Assembly: GCA_928724745.1 (NCBI GenBank)
Contig: CAKMXJ010000012.1
Coordinates: 62,001 to 126,000, forward strand
Direction of reading: 5' to 3'
From: Anthracocystis setariae
Taxonomy: Eukaryota > Basidiomycota > Ustilaginomycetes > Ustilaginales > Ustilaginaceae
Length of the DNA stretch: 64,000 nt
Shown: positions 30,790-41,651 of the stretch, piece by piece
Layout: each line of letters begins with the position of its first letter
How positions within the stretch are numbered: the first letter of the stretch is position 1
Notes under the pieces: model-generated
The model's database searches: none
The model's input: only the letters and a program-made list of their open reading frames with translations
What the model was told of the DNA's origin: nothing
Position numbers and translations under genes: made by a program

Positions 30790-31412
30790 TCAAGCGACGA
30801 TTCGCAATCCCATACTTCGCGCACTTCCTGCAATCACCTTGCACATCTGCAAACCACCAAGTCGATACTTACACAGCGTCAACTTTTAAAACTCGATGGT
30901 AGACAATAAAAGACTTGAGGGAAAACTTACCTGTTCTTCACCGACACCTTTGACATCCTGCATCTTAATTTTTGCGATTTCATAGATGTGCTTCATTGTG
31001 ATGGTACCTGCTACTTGCGAGCCAGTTTTTCCTGATCCCGTCTCGATGCCCGCCGCTCTCTTCAAGAGTAATGATGTGGGTGGTGCTGTTTGAATTCAAC
31101 ATAGATGGGTAACATGTTGGTCAGTGTCGAACGCGCGCATGGGGTTGGGTGAAAAGCCAGCAACGACTTACTCTTAAGCTCAAAGGAAAAGGTGCGGTCC
31201 GGGTTGATGGTGACGATGGCTGGTGTAGGTATACCGACTTCGAGATGAGCGGTTCTTGCGTTAAACTCTTTGGCAAAGTCCATAGCCTTGACACCTTTGG
31301 CTCCGAGCGCAGGTCCGACAGGAGGTTGTGCGGAAGCCTTGCCTGCAGGAACGACCAGCTTGACGAAAGATGCAGCAGCAGCTACGGCTGCCTGTCCTCC
31401 CTTCTTCGACAT
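30790..31412 (-). CDS. Mitochondrial large-subunit ribosomal protein uL11m (three exons; apparent frameshift)
   Basis: Exon 1 is 31172-31412, exon 2 30931-31086, exon 3 30790-30846, joined at GTAAGT donors and CAG acceptors. Exon 1 encodes the L11 N-terminal domain: [40 protein letters not shown] and [10 protein letters not shown]. Exon 2 continues with [20 protein letters not shown] and, in another frame, [20 protein letters not shown]. Exon 3 gives the helix [18 protein letters not shown] and the stop. L11 binds 23S-type rRNA at the GTPase-associated centre of the mitoribosome. The two halves of exon 2 are one nucleotide out of frame near 31006-31032, so as given the CDS does not read through. 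A sequencing indel at the A5 run or a real mutation would explain it. Assignment to the mitochondrial form rests on the bacterial-type sequence. Confidence 0.82.
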
Positions 31413-31849
31413 GACGATGTTGTACTACTTTGGATTGGCAAAGATTGTCAAAGCAAAAGTAGCGAAAGAGTAATATAATGATGTGAGGAAAAGTGTCTTT
31501 CGATGAGCTCAATCCGAAGAAAGCGTTCCAATTGAAAATATCGGAACTCGGATTGCGATTTGAATCGGAATGCATTTTTTTTTTTTTTTTTTTTTTTTCC
31601 TGACGAAGAAATTATTCATGGTTCAGCTTCAGCCGCAATTCAAGACGACGTTGGACTTCATCTTCTTGCCTTGTCGCACAAGATCAAGATCATCTCCAAA
31701 GGCGCATCCTCTCTTTCAATCTTGGCGCAAGAGACACTCATGCTCTCAACTCACAACTGAACCGTCCAAGGGCACATTCGTCGCCGAAACCCTTCTTTTA
31801 TTATACCCAGCCACCCAAGGCCCCTCGACTGTCGCTTGAAACCGTAGAC
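31413..31849. promoter_or_regulatory. Divergent promoter region, uL11m and ENP2
   Basis: 437 bp between two divergent starts. Its main feature is a T24 run at 31575-31598. Poly(dA:dT) tracts disfavour nucleosomes in fungal promoters, so a shared nucleosome-free region is likely. No TATA box is obvious. Confidence 0.6.
31575..31598. repeat. Poly(dT) tract, 24 bp
   Basis: Uninterrupted T run on the + strand within the divergent uL11m/ENP2 promoter. Confidence 0.9.
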
Positions 31850-34725
31850 ATGCCAGCAGCAGTAGAGCCAGCTCGCGTCTACACCGTCTCGGGAGGTGGA
31901 GCTGCCACTGCAGGTGCAGCAGGTACCTCTTTCAACTCGTCGTCCCTTCCAGATCTGCTGCGAAAGTCGGGCTCTTCCAACAAACGCAAAAAGCGCAAGA
32001 CTGCCCTCAAGGACGAAGAAATCCTCTCGCGCATCGAACTCATCCAGGACTTTGAGTTCCCAGAAGCAAGCAATCGCATCACAGCAACAAGGGACGGCCA
32101 GTCCATCGTAGCAACAGGAACTTACAAACCACAAATCCGAGTTTGGGATTGCCAACAGCTCAGTCTCAAGTTCGAGCGTCATACAGATGCCGAGAACGTC
32201 GACTTTTTGGTAAGTTTTCTTGGACACCTCCTACCTACTCGTTCCTTCGTTTTTCAACCATGCACAGCGACGATGGCTGCGTATCGCTTTTCATATGATG
32301 ATCCTACCATACAATACAACCTTATCTACATTAGCTGCAGAGCTGTTCGGGGTTCGCCTCGAATCGTCTCGTTGCTGATACAAGCATTCTGATTTTCAAG
32401 TCCATTCCGTCAACACTCTCCCTGTCACACTACATTCGCAACATCAAGTACTGACATCTCCTTCCTTTCGACTTGTTGCCAATCGAGCAGATGCTTTCAG
32501 ATGACTGGACAAAATCGCTTCATCTTCAAACCGATCGAACCGTTCAACTCCAAGCACAAGGAGGCGCACATGCACGCGTTCGTATCCCAAAGTTCGGTCG
32601 TGCACTCGGCTACCATTTCCCTTCCGCCGATGCCATCATCGCTGCAGCAGGTCGAGAAGTGTATCGTTTGAATCTGGATCAGGGTCGTTTCTTGGCGCCG
32701 TTCGTCCTCGGCGGTGGTGATCTCGGCGAGCCAACAGGTTGCAACGCTATCGACGTCAACCCCGCACATGGCCTTCTCTGCTTCGGTGCCGAGGGCACCG
32801 GTGTCGTCGAGATGTGGGATCCACGCATGCGCACGAGAGCAGGTGTGCTCAGCGTCGCTACAGAGACCGTGCTCGACGCTGCTCTGCTCGTCGCTCGTCG
32901 TAATCTTCCAGGTGTGATCGGCGATGCAGACGACTCAACCGCCACCAAGGAGGCACTCTCTTCGCTTTCGGTCACCGCACTCGCAGGAGCCGAAGATGGC
33001 CTCAACCTGGCCGTCGGCACCAACACTGGCCATGTTTTGCTCTACGATCTCCGCATGGACCGTCCGTACCAAACCAAGGACCAAGGTTTCGGTCTTGCCA
33101 TCAAGAAAGTCTCGTGGCCAGGCGACAAAGCCGCCGCCACCACCGGTGGGGTTGGACCCCGCACGCGCTCCGAAGCCGAAGGCAAAGTCATGTCTGCCGA
33201 TGCCAAGGTCATCAAGATCTGGGACAAGGACAGCGGTGACAATCTCGTCTCGGTCACTCCCCCTTCCTCCGCAACCGATATCAACGACGTCGCACACTAC
33301 CCTGGCACTGGTCTGCTCATGGCCGCCGTCGAAGGAACTCAGATGGCGGCATGGTACGTTCCCGCTCTCGGCCCGGCACCTCGGTGGTGCTCGTACATCG
33401 ACACGCTCACCGACGAGATGGACGGCGTCGACTCGGCCGGTGCTGGCACAGGCAAGGGGGTGTACGAAGATTTCAAGTTTATCGACCGTGCCGAGCTGGA
33501 GCGTTTGGGCATGTCGCATCTCATCGGCACCCAGTTGCTGCGTCCCTACATGCACGGCTACTTCATCTCGCTTGCGCTGTACGAGCGTGCACGTCTGCTC
33601 AACAACCCCACCGCATATGCAGATGCACGCGAGAGGGCCATTAAAGCCAAGCTCGAAAAGCAGGCAGAGAGTCGCATTCGTGCCGTCAAGAACCCCAAAC
33701 TCGATGCGGGAGTGCGTGTCAACAAACAGCTCGCCGAAAAAGTGGCTCGCGAGGCCGAAATTGCGGCCAAGAAGCAGGCCAAGCGCCAAGCCAAAGCTGC
33801 TGCTGCTGCTGCTGCTGCCGCCGATGCAGACGAGGGAGAGAAGGAATCCGAGGCTGCAGAGGCCAAGCCGTCGCCCGCGAACCTGTTGTCCGACTCTCGT
33901 TTCAGCCAACTCTTCCAAGACCCCGAGTTTCAGATCGATACGGGCTCTCGAGAGTTCGCCATGCTCAACCCGTCGACTGCTCTCAAGCAGGTCAGGGATG
34001 GACCGAGGAAACTCACTGCAGTGGAAGACGAGGAGAACGAAAGCGACCGCGAGTCTGTCGACCCGGATATGGAGGACGAGGAGTCATCGTCGTCGTCGTC
34101 CTCCTCCTCCTCCTCGGAGGATGAGCAAGGCGGCGAGTCCGGCGATTCATCCGATGAGGGCGATTTGGGTCAGTACGATCCGCGTGCACGAGATGCGTCG
34201 GGTAACAGACCCAAGAACCTCAATCAAGCTGCCGAGCTTCAGCGCAATAGTCGTGGTGGTCGTGGTGGTCGTGGTGCTCGTGGTGCTCGTGGTGCTCGTC
34301 TCGTGGACGATGACAACGACGATGACGACGACGCGTCCTCTTCAGTTCGAAGGGGGAACAAGAAGCGATCGTTTGAAGATCGACTCAAGTCACAGTCGTC
34401 TTCGTCCTGCTCGTTTTCCTCGAGCAGGCGTCCGAGAGCCAGCGACTTTATGGACGACGACGACGCCTCGGCCGGCGCAAGGAGCTTCACCTGGACGCCG
34501 TCGTCTTCGAGTCGTCGCGATGATGACGAGAGGAAGGGTAAGGGTAAGGATGGAGCCAAGAAGGGTGCAGGTGAAGAGACGTTCGGATTTGGTCTCAGTA
34601 AGGGGGCAGGGGCCGAGGAGGGTAAGGGCGTGGAAGGGTTGTCGGATGAGGCGAGGTTTGGCAGACAGAAAAGAAGACATCCCAATAGGTCGGCGAGTAA
34701 GAATGTGATTATGCGCAGGACTTGA
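31850..34725 (+). CDS. ENP2: Ribosome biogenesis factor Enp2/NOL10 (two exons)
   Basis: Exon 1 31850-32209 and exon 2 32491-34725; the 281-nt intron has a GTAAGT donor and GAGCAG acceptor and joins in phase 0 to give ...DAENVDFL-MLSDDWTKSLHLQTDR, the conserved NOL10 block. The protein has 864 residues. Enp2 is a nucleolar WD40 protein of the 90S/SSU processome, needed for 18S rRNA maturation. WD repeats fill roughly residues 60-400 (RITATRDGQSIVATGTYKPQ, GREVYRLNLDQGRF). An NUC153 motif follows at about 583-610 (LLSDSRFSQLFQDPEFQID). The C-terminal third is disordered: an Ala/Lys coil, a Ser-Asp/Glu acidic run, an RGG-like GGRGGRGARGARGAR block near 710, then a Lys/Arg-rich end. An ATG just upstream of exon 2 is not a separate gene start. 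Confidence 0.93.
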
Positions 34726-35325
34726 TTGCATCGCTGGCTTTTTTTTGTTTTCTGTTTGATTACTGCGCTAGCATCATTTGTAATTGTACGAACCGATCCT
34801 TACCATCATCCCCCCCCCCACAGATTGTGGGTGTAGAGTGTTGTGTATCGGCGAGAGCAATCAGCATGCTGCACAAGGTGACAGGTAAAATCGGCCAACA
34901 CTGTTTGTGAGATCGTGGTGCAAACAACGAATAATTTGAGCCAAATCGATGTGGAGGAAAATTGGCAGGTGATCGAGTGAGAATTGTGCGCCTCAAAAAA
35001 AGGGTCTGTCTCAATTGACCAAGTCAAAAGTGAAAGGCTGGCTGCGTGCGTTGATGGGACGCGTTGACCATGATGCAGAGCTGCACAGTCCACATTAAAT
35101 TGTTGCCGCTGCGCATGCTTTCAGGTGTTGCTTTCGACACACGATCGAATTCTTCTCCCTTCCTGATAAGCAATCATCCTCCGGCATCGAGATCTGCAAC
35201 CTCTTCTTCGTAAGACATCGAGTGTATCAGCGTTCTTTGCTTTTGCGTACCTTTCGAGACCCGTCCAAACGCACGCGAGCAGAGCAAGTGTAGAAACGAG
35301 ATCACCGCAGAAAACCATCGCAAAC
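34726..35325. other. Intergenic, ENP2 to proteasome alpha2
   Basis: 600 bp. No gene or notable repeat apart from a short C run near 34810. It should hold the ENP2 terminator and the PRE8-type promoter. Confidence 0.7.
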
Positions 35326-36162
35326 ATGTCGGCAGGTGCAGGTGATCGTGCATACTCGTAAGTTGCCACACACCAACCCCCCCAACCATGTGCTACACCG
35401 TCACAGACTAACTCTACCCCCTTGTTACCATCCAGGTTCTCGCTAACGACGTTTTCACCGAGCGGCAAGCTCGTTCAAATCGAGCACGCGCTCGCGGCGG
35501 TGTCGCAAGGAGCCACGTCGCTGGGCATCAAGGCGTCCAATGCGATTGTGATTGCAACGGAAAAACGTGCGCCCTCGCCACTCGTTGACGATTCCGCTCT
35601 GGAACGCATCAGCATCATCTGTCCCAACATCGGCATGGTGTACTCTGGAATGGGCCCCGACTTCCGCGTGCTCGTCTCGTCCGCTCGTAAAGCCGCGCAG
35701 ACATACTGGAAGACGTTCGGCGAATACCCACCCACGCGCGTCCTCGTTCAGGACATCGCCACGCTCATGCAACAAGCCACCCAACGCGGCGGCGTCCGTC
35801 CCTTCGGCGTCTCCCTGCTCGTCGCAGGCTTCGACTCCCACCGTGGTCCCAGCCTGTACCAAGTCGATCCCAGCGGCAGCTACTTTATGTGGAAAGCCAG
35901 CGCCATCGGCAAAAACATGCAGAACGCAAAGACGTTTCTCGAAAAAAGATACAACGACGACATTTCGCAGGAAGACGCCATCCACACCGCTCTGCTCACG
36001 CTCAAGGAAGGCTTTGAAGGCCAAATGACCGAAAAAACCATCGAAATCGGCGTCATCTCCAACACGCATACAAAGAGGTTGGGCAACGGCGATCACGCTG
36101 ATCCCATCCCAATTTTTAGAAAGTTGTCCGAGGCCGAAGTTAGGGATTACCTCGCTTTGTAG
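35326..36162 (+). CDS. PRE8: 20S proteasome subunit alpha2 (two exons)
   Basis: Exon 1 35326-35357 and exon 2 35436-36162; the 78-nt intron (GTAAGT donor, CCAG acceptor) splits the Ser codon in the universal alpha-subunit N-terminus, giving [30 protein letters not shown]. The product has 252 residues, normal for alpha2. Alpha subunits form the gated outer rings of the 20S core; the [12 protein letters not shown] segment is the proteasome alpha signature, and the gate-forming N-terminus is present. Downstream conserved blocks are [29 protein letters not shown] and [12 protein letters not shown]. There is no catalytic N-terminal Thr, as expected for an alpha subunit. The assignment to alpha2 rests on best resemblance to Pre8/PSMA2. 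Confidence 0.94.
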
Positions 36163-36257
36163 ATTTCCCCCGCCCGGGGTTGTGCGTGTGTGAATTGGAA
36201 AAAAAATAATGGCTTCATCATTTTTTTTTTAACTCGTCCATCATCGCAACCTTTCCT

Positions 36258-36260
<3 letters not shown>

Positions 36261-36288
<28 letters not shown>

Positions 36289-36289
36289 C
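36261..36289. repeat. (GA)n microsatellite
   Basis: About 14 GA units in the 173-bp gap between the convergent proteasome and Gyp8-like genes. Confidence 0.9.
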
Positions 36290-36335
36290 TCGGAGGTGGT
36301 GGGGAATGCGAGTGAGTGATGAAGGGGGAGGGTTT

Positions 36336-38321
36336 TCAGGATGTGGCGATGACGCGGCCCCATTTGGAGAGGAGCGAGACGACGAGTGCGAGCACTCGTT
36401 TAGTTTCGTGTGCTGAGGAGGTGGTGGTGGTGGCGGCGGTGGTGAAGAGCGCGGCGACGAGGAGGCCGGAGATACCGACGAGCGCGATGATGTGTGCGTG
36501 CTGGTTGGCAGTCGCCGCGATGGGGGTGGGGGTGGGGGTGGGGGTGATGGCTTTTGTGTCTTTATCATCTGAGTCGGTAGGAGCGGGTGGAGGGTATGGA
36601 TCGCGAACGATGGCATCGATCGGACCGCACAGGATGGCTTCCGCTGATGCGTTCTCGGCCTCCCAATCGACAGTGGTGCGCGAGTTGAAAAGCGAGCGCC
36701 AGGTGAAGAGCACACTCGATGCGCCCATGATTGTATCGGCCTGCAAGCTCGTCGAAGTGAATTCGTGCGTATCCATCAATTGCACCGCATTGCGCAACAG
36801 TGACGAGATGGAAATGCCCGCAACCGGTTTGCGTTTCTTCGGCCCGCTTAGCGCTCGATCCGATGCTAAACTGGGCAGCTCGACGTCCGGATCTGCATAG
36901 ATCGCATCATCGGCAACACCATCCGCTTCCGCATCCTTTCCCTCTGCACCATGCTCATCCGCCGTGATGCTCGGCAACTTACTGAGAATCGTATGCAACA
37001 TGGCCGCATCTTCCAACTCCTCCCTCTCCATCGCCAGCATCTCCTCCTTCCGCACCAGCGGCACCACCGCACACACATACACCGCCGAAGCCGGTCCATA
37101 CGCCAGCACAAACTCGAGCACCCTCTGCATCACCGCCACCTCGGTCGCATCGTGCGTCAACAACGTCAGCAACCACGACAAGGCAAAAAACGGCATCGGC
37201 GACGCCCGCTCCATCAGTTCCGAAACGCTGGCGTCGCACAGCTCGACGAGTCTGGATAGCAGCTTGAGCTGGCCCATCACGGGCTGCAGATCGCGGGTCA
37301 TGCTATCGCGGATCACGTGCAGGCTGATACGTTCGGCTACGAGCTCGACGGTGGCTTGCTGCGTGTGATTGGTGAACAGCGTGGTGTTCGGCGCGGGTAG
37401 TGTGGGTGCGCACGTGAGAAGGATGACGCTGAGGATGTCATGGTAGCCTTGGAAGTAGTTGAGCGATGGATGGGCGGAGAGCGCGGTCAGGACGAGGTGG
37501 CAGAGTTGCTTCCGACGCAGAACTTTCTCGGGAGAGATGGATGGATTGCTGTTATCGTCCTCGTCATCATCGTGTGCGATGACAGGGAAGAGATGTTGGA
37601 ACGCTGGACCGATGAAGCTGCGTTCAACATCTTTTGCCACTTGCTCCATGTCTCTTAGTGAAAGATTTGGAAACCTTTCCTGATCTGTGCAAGGAGTGCG
37701 CCGTGATTTTGTCGACTCATACTTGTTATGGGGTTCGAAAGGGTCCGGAGCGAGCGACATGGTTGGACTTGAGCCGGCCGAAGTGGTTGCTTCTGAAACC
37801 ATCGTGCTGCTATGCATGGACTGATCGGGTTCCGGAGAGTGGGGTTGGTCGGTGGTCGACGCTGTGTGTTGCGTCAAATGTTTCTTGCTTCTTTTCGACT
37901 TGACGAGCTTCCAGCCATCATGATCAGCTCCAAAGGCGGAGAGGGTGGAGGTGCTAGCTGCAAGAAGATCTTGGTCGGCCACTTGCCACCCGTCCTTGTC
38001 CAAAGGTATCGATGACGAAAGAGACTCCTTGACAATGCTCGAGACCGGGGAAGCGGCATCATGGATGTGCTGCGCTGCGTCCTGTTCTGACAGCTGTGCA
38101 GTTCTGTGAGAGATGTCCTCTTCCGAGATGCCTAGAAGGTACAGCCAAGCCTGTATACGAGTTTCGGCGAGGCTCGGAGCGGCCAATCCGGAAGGCTGGA
38201 GACATTGCTGTTGGAGCTCGTGACGTCGACTTTTCGTCTTCTGCTGGGAGTGGGATTCGTTGGCAGGACTGGTCGGGCTGGTGTCGGAGGTGATCTCGCC
38301 CGAGCGCTTTGAGCGGGTCAT
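36336..38321 (-). CDS. ER-type Rab GAP, TBC1D20/Gyp8 family
   Basis: 661 residues from ATG 38321, which lies in a good CACAATGAC context; the open frame upstream contains only a TTG. The protein has a disordered N-terminal ~200 residues, then a full TBC domain with both catalytic fingers: R234 in KDVERSFIG and Q291 in LNYFQGYHD. The block HPSLNYFQGYHDILSV and the tail MPFFALSWLLTLLTHD are characteristic of the TBC1D20/Gyp8 branch, which inactivates Rab1/Ypt1 at the ER and early Golgi. A C-terminal hydrophobic span at about 607-630 (IIALVGISGLLVAALF) fits tail anchoring in the ER, as in TBC1D20. A (TP)n stretch encoded by GGGGGT repeats precedes it. Confidence 0.88.
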   Translation of the reverse strand: MTRSKRSGEITSDTSPTSPANESHSQQKTKSRRHELQQQCLQPSGLAAPSLAETRIQAWLYLLGISEEDISHRTAQLSEQDAAQHIHDAASPVSSIVKESLSSSIPLDKDGWQVADQDLLAASTSTLSAFGADHDGWKLVKSKRSKKHLTQHTASTTDQPHSPEPDQSMHSSTMVSEATTSAGSSPTMSLAPDPFEPHNKYESTKSRRTPCTDQERFPNLSLRDMEQVAKDVERSFIGPAFQHLFPVIAHDDDEDDNSNPSISPEKVLRRKQLCHLVLTALSAHPSLNYFQGYHDILSVILLTCAPTLPAPNTTLFTNHTQQATVELVAERISLHVIRDSMTRDLQPVMGQLKLLSRLVELCDASVSELMERASPMPFFALSWLLTLLTHDATEVAVMQRVLEFVLAYGPASAVYVCAVVPLVRKEEMLAMEREELEDAAMLHTILSKLPSITADEHGAEGKDAEADGVADDAIYADPDVELPSLASDRALSGPKKRKPVAGISISSLLRNAVQLMDTHEFTSTSLQADTIMGASSVLFTWRSLFNSRTTVDWEAENASAEAILCGPIDAIVRDPYPPPAPTDSDDKDTKAITPTPTPTPIAATANQHAHIIALVGISGLLVAALFTTAATTTTSSAHETKRVLALVVSLLSKWGRVIATS

Positions 38322-40771
38322 TGTGACAGCTACGTGCCAGTCGTATGATCGATTGGTTGATGGCGGAAGAAATGCGTTTCTGGCCGGCACAACGCACAAC
38401 GGTTAAAGCGAAGTGGAGGAAGTCTGTGCGTTACAGCTATCACGTCCAAGAAGACACGCCACACGCCACACGTCGCTGTGAAATTTCAAGATGTGAAATT
38501 TAATGGCACATTATTCTCATCAGTTCAGGGTCCAATCAACGCGCACAACTGTAACATTTGGCAGAATGAGCCAAGGAAGGCAAACATTCTCTCTTTCGGT
38601 CCATCCGTCCTGCTGATCGGGTCGGTGGCAACGGTTCGCTGACTGAAACTTCGGCAGCTCCCAACAGGTTGCTTCGCAACTCCCGAATAACAGATTGCTG
38701 GATTGGAGTAGCAACGCCCAACGCAATCGCAGCGCGGTTATCACGCGCTGTTTCACACTTACAATACTGTACGGTATGTCTACAGCCCCACTTTCAGCTG
38801 CCAGCCTTTCTGGCTTGGTATGCATTCGAATAGGAGTATATGCGATGCATCCCGAGACCTCGAGTTGGTGGCTTGAATGTTTGACTCCGGACGCGACAGT
38901 GGAAGCTGAGCCGCTCCGTTGGCGGAAAGTACGAGGACTGTAAGGTACAGTTAAAATTGGTTGGCCAGGCGCTCCATTGTGCTCGAGCGACGGAATTTGA
39001 ATTGGACCCTGACAGTCGTCCGTGTTGGCATGCATCGGAATCGGCGCAAATGGTGGGCCGATAATGCTTTGTATGACAGCAGCAGCAACTTGATTCCCAC
39101 CACAACGTGACGGTGCGCAGAGGTTATCTCGCCATAGCTTTGTCTACTGTACTGTACAGGTCGCTCGAGATGATATTTGAGCAAGCCGACGGGGACCCGA
39201 ATCGACTGAATGGCCGATATAACGACGGGTAGACGCCACCGATGCATGCACCAAGAGAACTAGCGCCTTGTTCGGCCGGTCAAATGGGTTTCATGCATAA
39301 GAGTGCTTGGTGTCCGCTCAGACGACACGGCTCACACGCGACCCTTGACTACAGCGCAGTTGGCCTGCGCAAGGCAGATTAGCTTTTGTTTCAAGTTAGC
39401 CAGCCCCACATGTCGCTCGAGGTTGTGCTCTTCTCTGTCCTAACCGAGAAGGCGGATGAGTAGATTCGTCTTGAAGCCATTCGCAAGTGGAAACGAACAA
39501 AAATTGTTAGCTCCCTAGTGGAGTCGGGTGAGTGCGTGTCAGCTCAGTGCACATGTGAACTGATAGGCTCGATTCGACATGAATGGTCTGGCATCCACTT
39601 ATCGTCACAGCTGTGGCTGATGTTTGTTGATACACTGTAGTGGATTGTCCAGAAGAGCTGTACCAGAGGCAAGCATGCCTCAGATCCCGCATATCCAATC
39701 CGCTGTCAACCCGCTGCGAGCGACGGCATTCATGCAGGAAGCCATCCAAACGTCAGCCCGGAGCACGGTGTAGACTGCAGTGTCAATGCAGCATATCTAC
39801 GACCCGCCGCTCCCAAAAGGACCAGAAAGGAAGGCGGGTTCCTCCAATTAACAACACCAAATAAACAATACAGCACAGTAGCAACAGGCTTGCATCCGTC
39901 CGGATTGCACTGCTTTGCAAGCGACCCAAGAGTACAATATATATAGTGAATTTTGCACATCATGCGGTTTTTGCGACAACCGCCCGCATCCCTGGCAATC
40001 TTGGAGCAACATTAAACAGTGTATGATTATTGGCACATTTTTCGGCCCAACTTCATCTTGACTTCATCTTCATATGCATTCCGAAAGCTGCTGCTTGGTG
40101 CTATGAATTCCATTCCAACGCTAGTGGTCAAGCAGCAGCAGCAGCAGGAGAAAGACGGGCCGAGGTGTGTCGGTTGATTTCCAGCCCAATTTTCATCAGA
40201 CCGGTACTTTTTTTTTGCGGGTGAGGTGCCTAAAGTTACAGTTACAGCGCTGAGCCGTGAGCCAGATTAATTATTTTTATATTAACAAAATGCCAACTTT
40301 TTTTTGTTTTTTTATTTTAATTAATTAATTGTTATTTTTTTTTGTGGGAGAGTCACTATGTGCTTAACGCGGCTGCAAAGCACTGGCCGCAAACCAAACA
40401 GCTGACCATCTCTCCGCCAATCTGCTCGACCTGAGCAATCCGTCCTCCATCAATCCTCCCATCACCATCCAAACAGCTTGCTCTGCTCAAGCATCCATCG
40501 CTCGCATCTATAAGAGGAATCCGTTTTCTTTCCCACCTGGTCCTCCGCTTCTCCCTTCTCTTGTCGTCGCCTCCAGTCCACTTTGTGCTGCTCGGGCATC
40601 CGTTCGTAGCGACAGCAATAGCTTGGGTCATCATCCTCGGCCTTCTCAATTTACATCTACATTCTTCAATCGCTGAGCTGATCGCTTGCTGACGTTGAAG
40701 CTGGACCTACCTGACCTCCAGATCAACAGCACATCCTCCTTCATTCAAGCTACCAACTCCTTTTCCCAACC
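38322..40771. other. Long divergent intergenic region
   Basis: 2.45 kb between the divergent Gyp8-like gene and RHB1, with no supported gene. It has a TACTGTACGGTA-type motif near 38764, TACTGTACTGTACAG at 39145, a CAG run near 40130 and a very AT-rich patch at about 40260-40345 (TTAATTAATTAA). A TATA-like CTATAAGA lies near 40508, about 260 bp upstream of the RHB1 start. This could hold a non-coding RNA or an old insertion; nothing in the sequence decides it. Confidence 0.65.
39145..39159. repeat. TACTGTACTGTACAG motif, copy 2
   Basis: 15 bp identical to the copy at 28181-28195. Confidence 0.8.
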
Positions 40772-41350
40772 ATGTCTGCGCCCGGATCCTCCACGCTTCG
40801 CAAGAAGAGAAAGATCGCCGTGCTCGGCTCACGTTCGGTCGGCAAGTCTTCGCTCATCGTTCGCTACGTCGAGGACGTCTTCGTCGACTCGTACTACCCT
40901 ACCATCGAAAACATCTTCCAGAAGACCATCACGCACAAGGGCCAAGAGTACGACTGCGACATCATCGACACCGCCGGTCAGGATGAGTACTCGATCCTCA
41001 ATTCCAAGCACGCCATCGGCATCCATGGCTACATGCTCGTATACTCGATCGCTTCGCGCGATAGCTTCGACATGGTCCAGACCGTCCACGACAAGATCCT
41101 CAACTATACCGGTACCGAGTCGGTGCCATGCGTCATCGTAGGGCAGAAGAGCGACTTGCACGTTCAGAGACAGGTGTCAGAGCAGGAGGGCAAGCAGATG
41201 GCGACTCAACTCAAGGCAGCTTGGATCGAGGTCAGCGCCAGGCACAACGCCAATGTCGCAAAGGCATTTGAAGCCATGCTGGGCGAGACCGACAAGGGCA
41301 CACAAGACGGTGGTCCCGAGCCACAGACGAGCAAGTGTGTAGTCATGTAG
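40772..41350 (+). CDS. RHB1: Small GTPase Rheb
   Basis: 192 residues, intronless. Rheb activates TORC1 in the GTP form and is switched off by TSC1/TSC2 in species that have it. Visible motifs: P-loop G19-SRSVGKS26 with the Arg that marks Rheb; switch I DSYYPTIENIFQ; switch II DTAGQDEYS; G5 EVSARHN; and a C-terminal CVVM CaaX box for farnesylation and membrane attachment. The G4 base-recognition motif, normally NKxD, reads QKSD (GQKSDLHV), which is unusual. The ATG has a strong AACCATGTC context. Length and all other motifs are normal for the family. Confidence 0.95.
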   Translation: MSAPGSSTLRKKRKIAVLGSRSVGKSSLIVRYVEDVFVDSYYPTIENIFQKTITHKGQEYDCDIIDTAGQDEYSILNSKHAIGIHGYMLVYSIASRDSFDMVQTVHDKILNYTGTESVPCVIVGQKSDLHVQRQVSEQEGKQMATQLKAAWIEVSARHNANVAKAFEAMLGETDKGTQDGGPEPQTSKCVVM

Positions 41351-41651
41351 AAAACAGCTTGCGCGCCCAAGCTGCTTGAAACCCCTACTACTACTCATTT
41401 TTCTCTTGACATGGGCGTTGCCGCTTTTCTCTGCTTTGGACTCGATTTGGCTTCCACTTGTTCTCTAATCACTTCGTACTCTTTTCTCGGTCCATAGGGT
41501 TCCTCCTCTCTGCCAATCTCTTGTGTTGCTATTGCTCATTGTTCTCTCATTCCAATACATGCCCATGCATATCATGAACAACGCGCTCGATTGGGCTGTT
41601 TCATTGAACGAGGAGGGGGGGGGGGTTTATCATTGCACATGCGGCGGCAGG
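41351..41651. other. Convergent intergenic region
   Basis: 301 bp between the convergent RHB1 and Rpr2-type genes. It holds a G10 run near 41615 and no gene. Confidence 0.7.

Noticed and set aside
32473..32490. Separate gene starting just upstream of ENP2 exon 2
   Set aside because: The upstream exon 31850-32209 joins in phase at a clean GTAAGT...CAG intron and completes the conserved NOL10 N-terminus.
36500..36560. GGGGGT repeat as an independent element
   Set aside because: It is in frame within the Gyp8-like gene and encodes a Thr-Pro linker.
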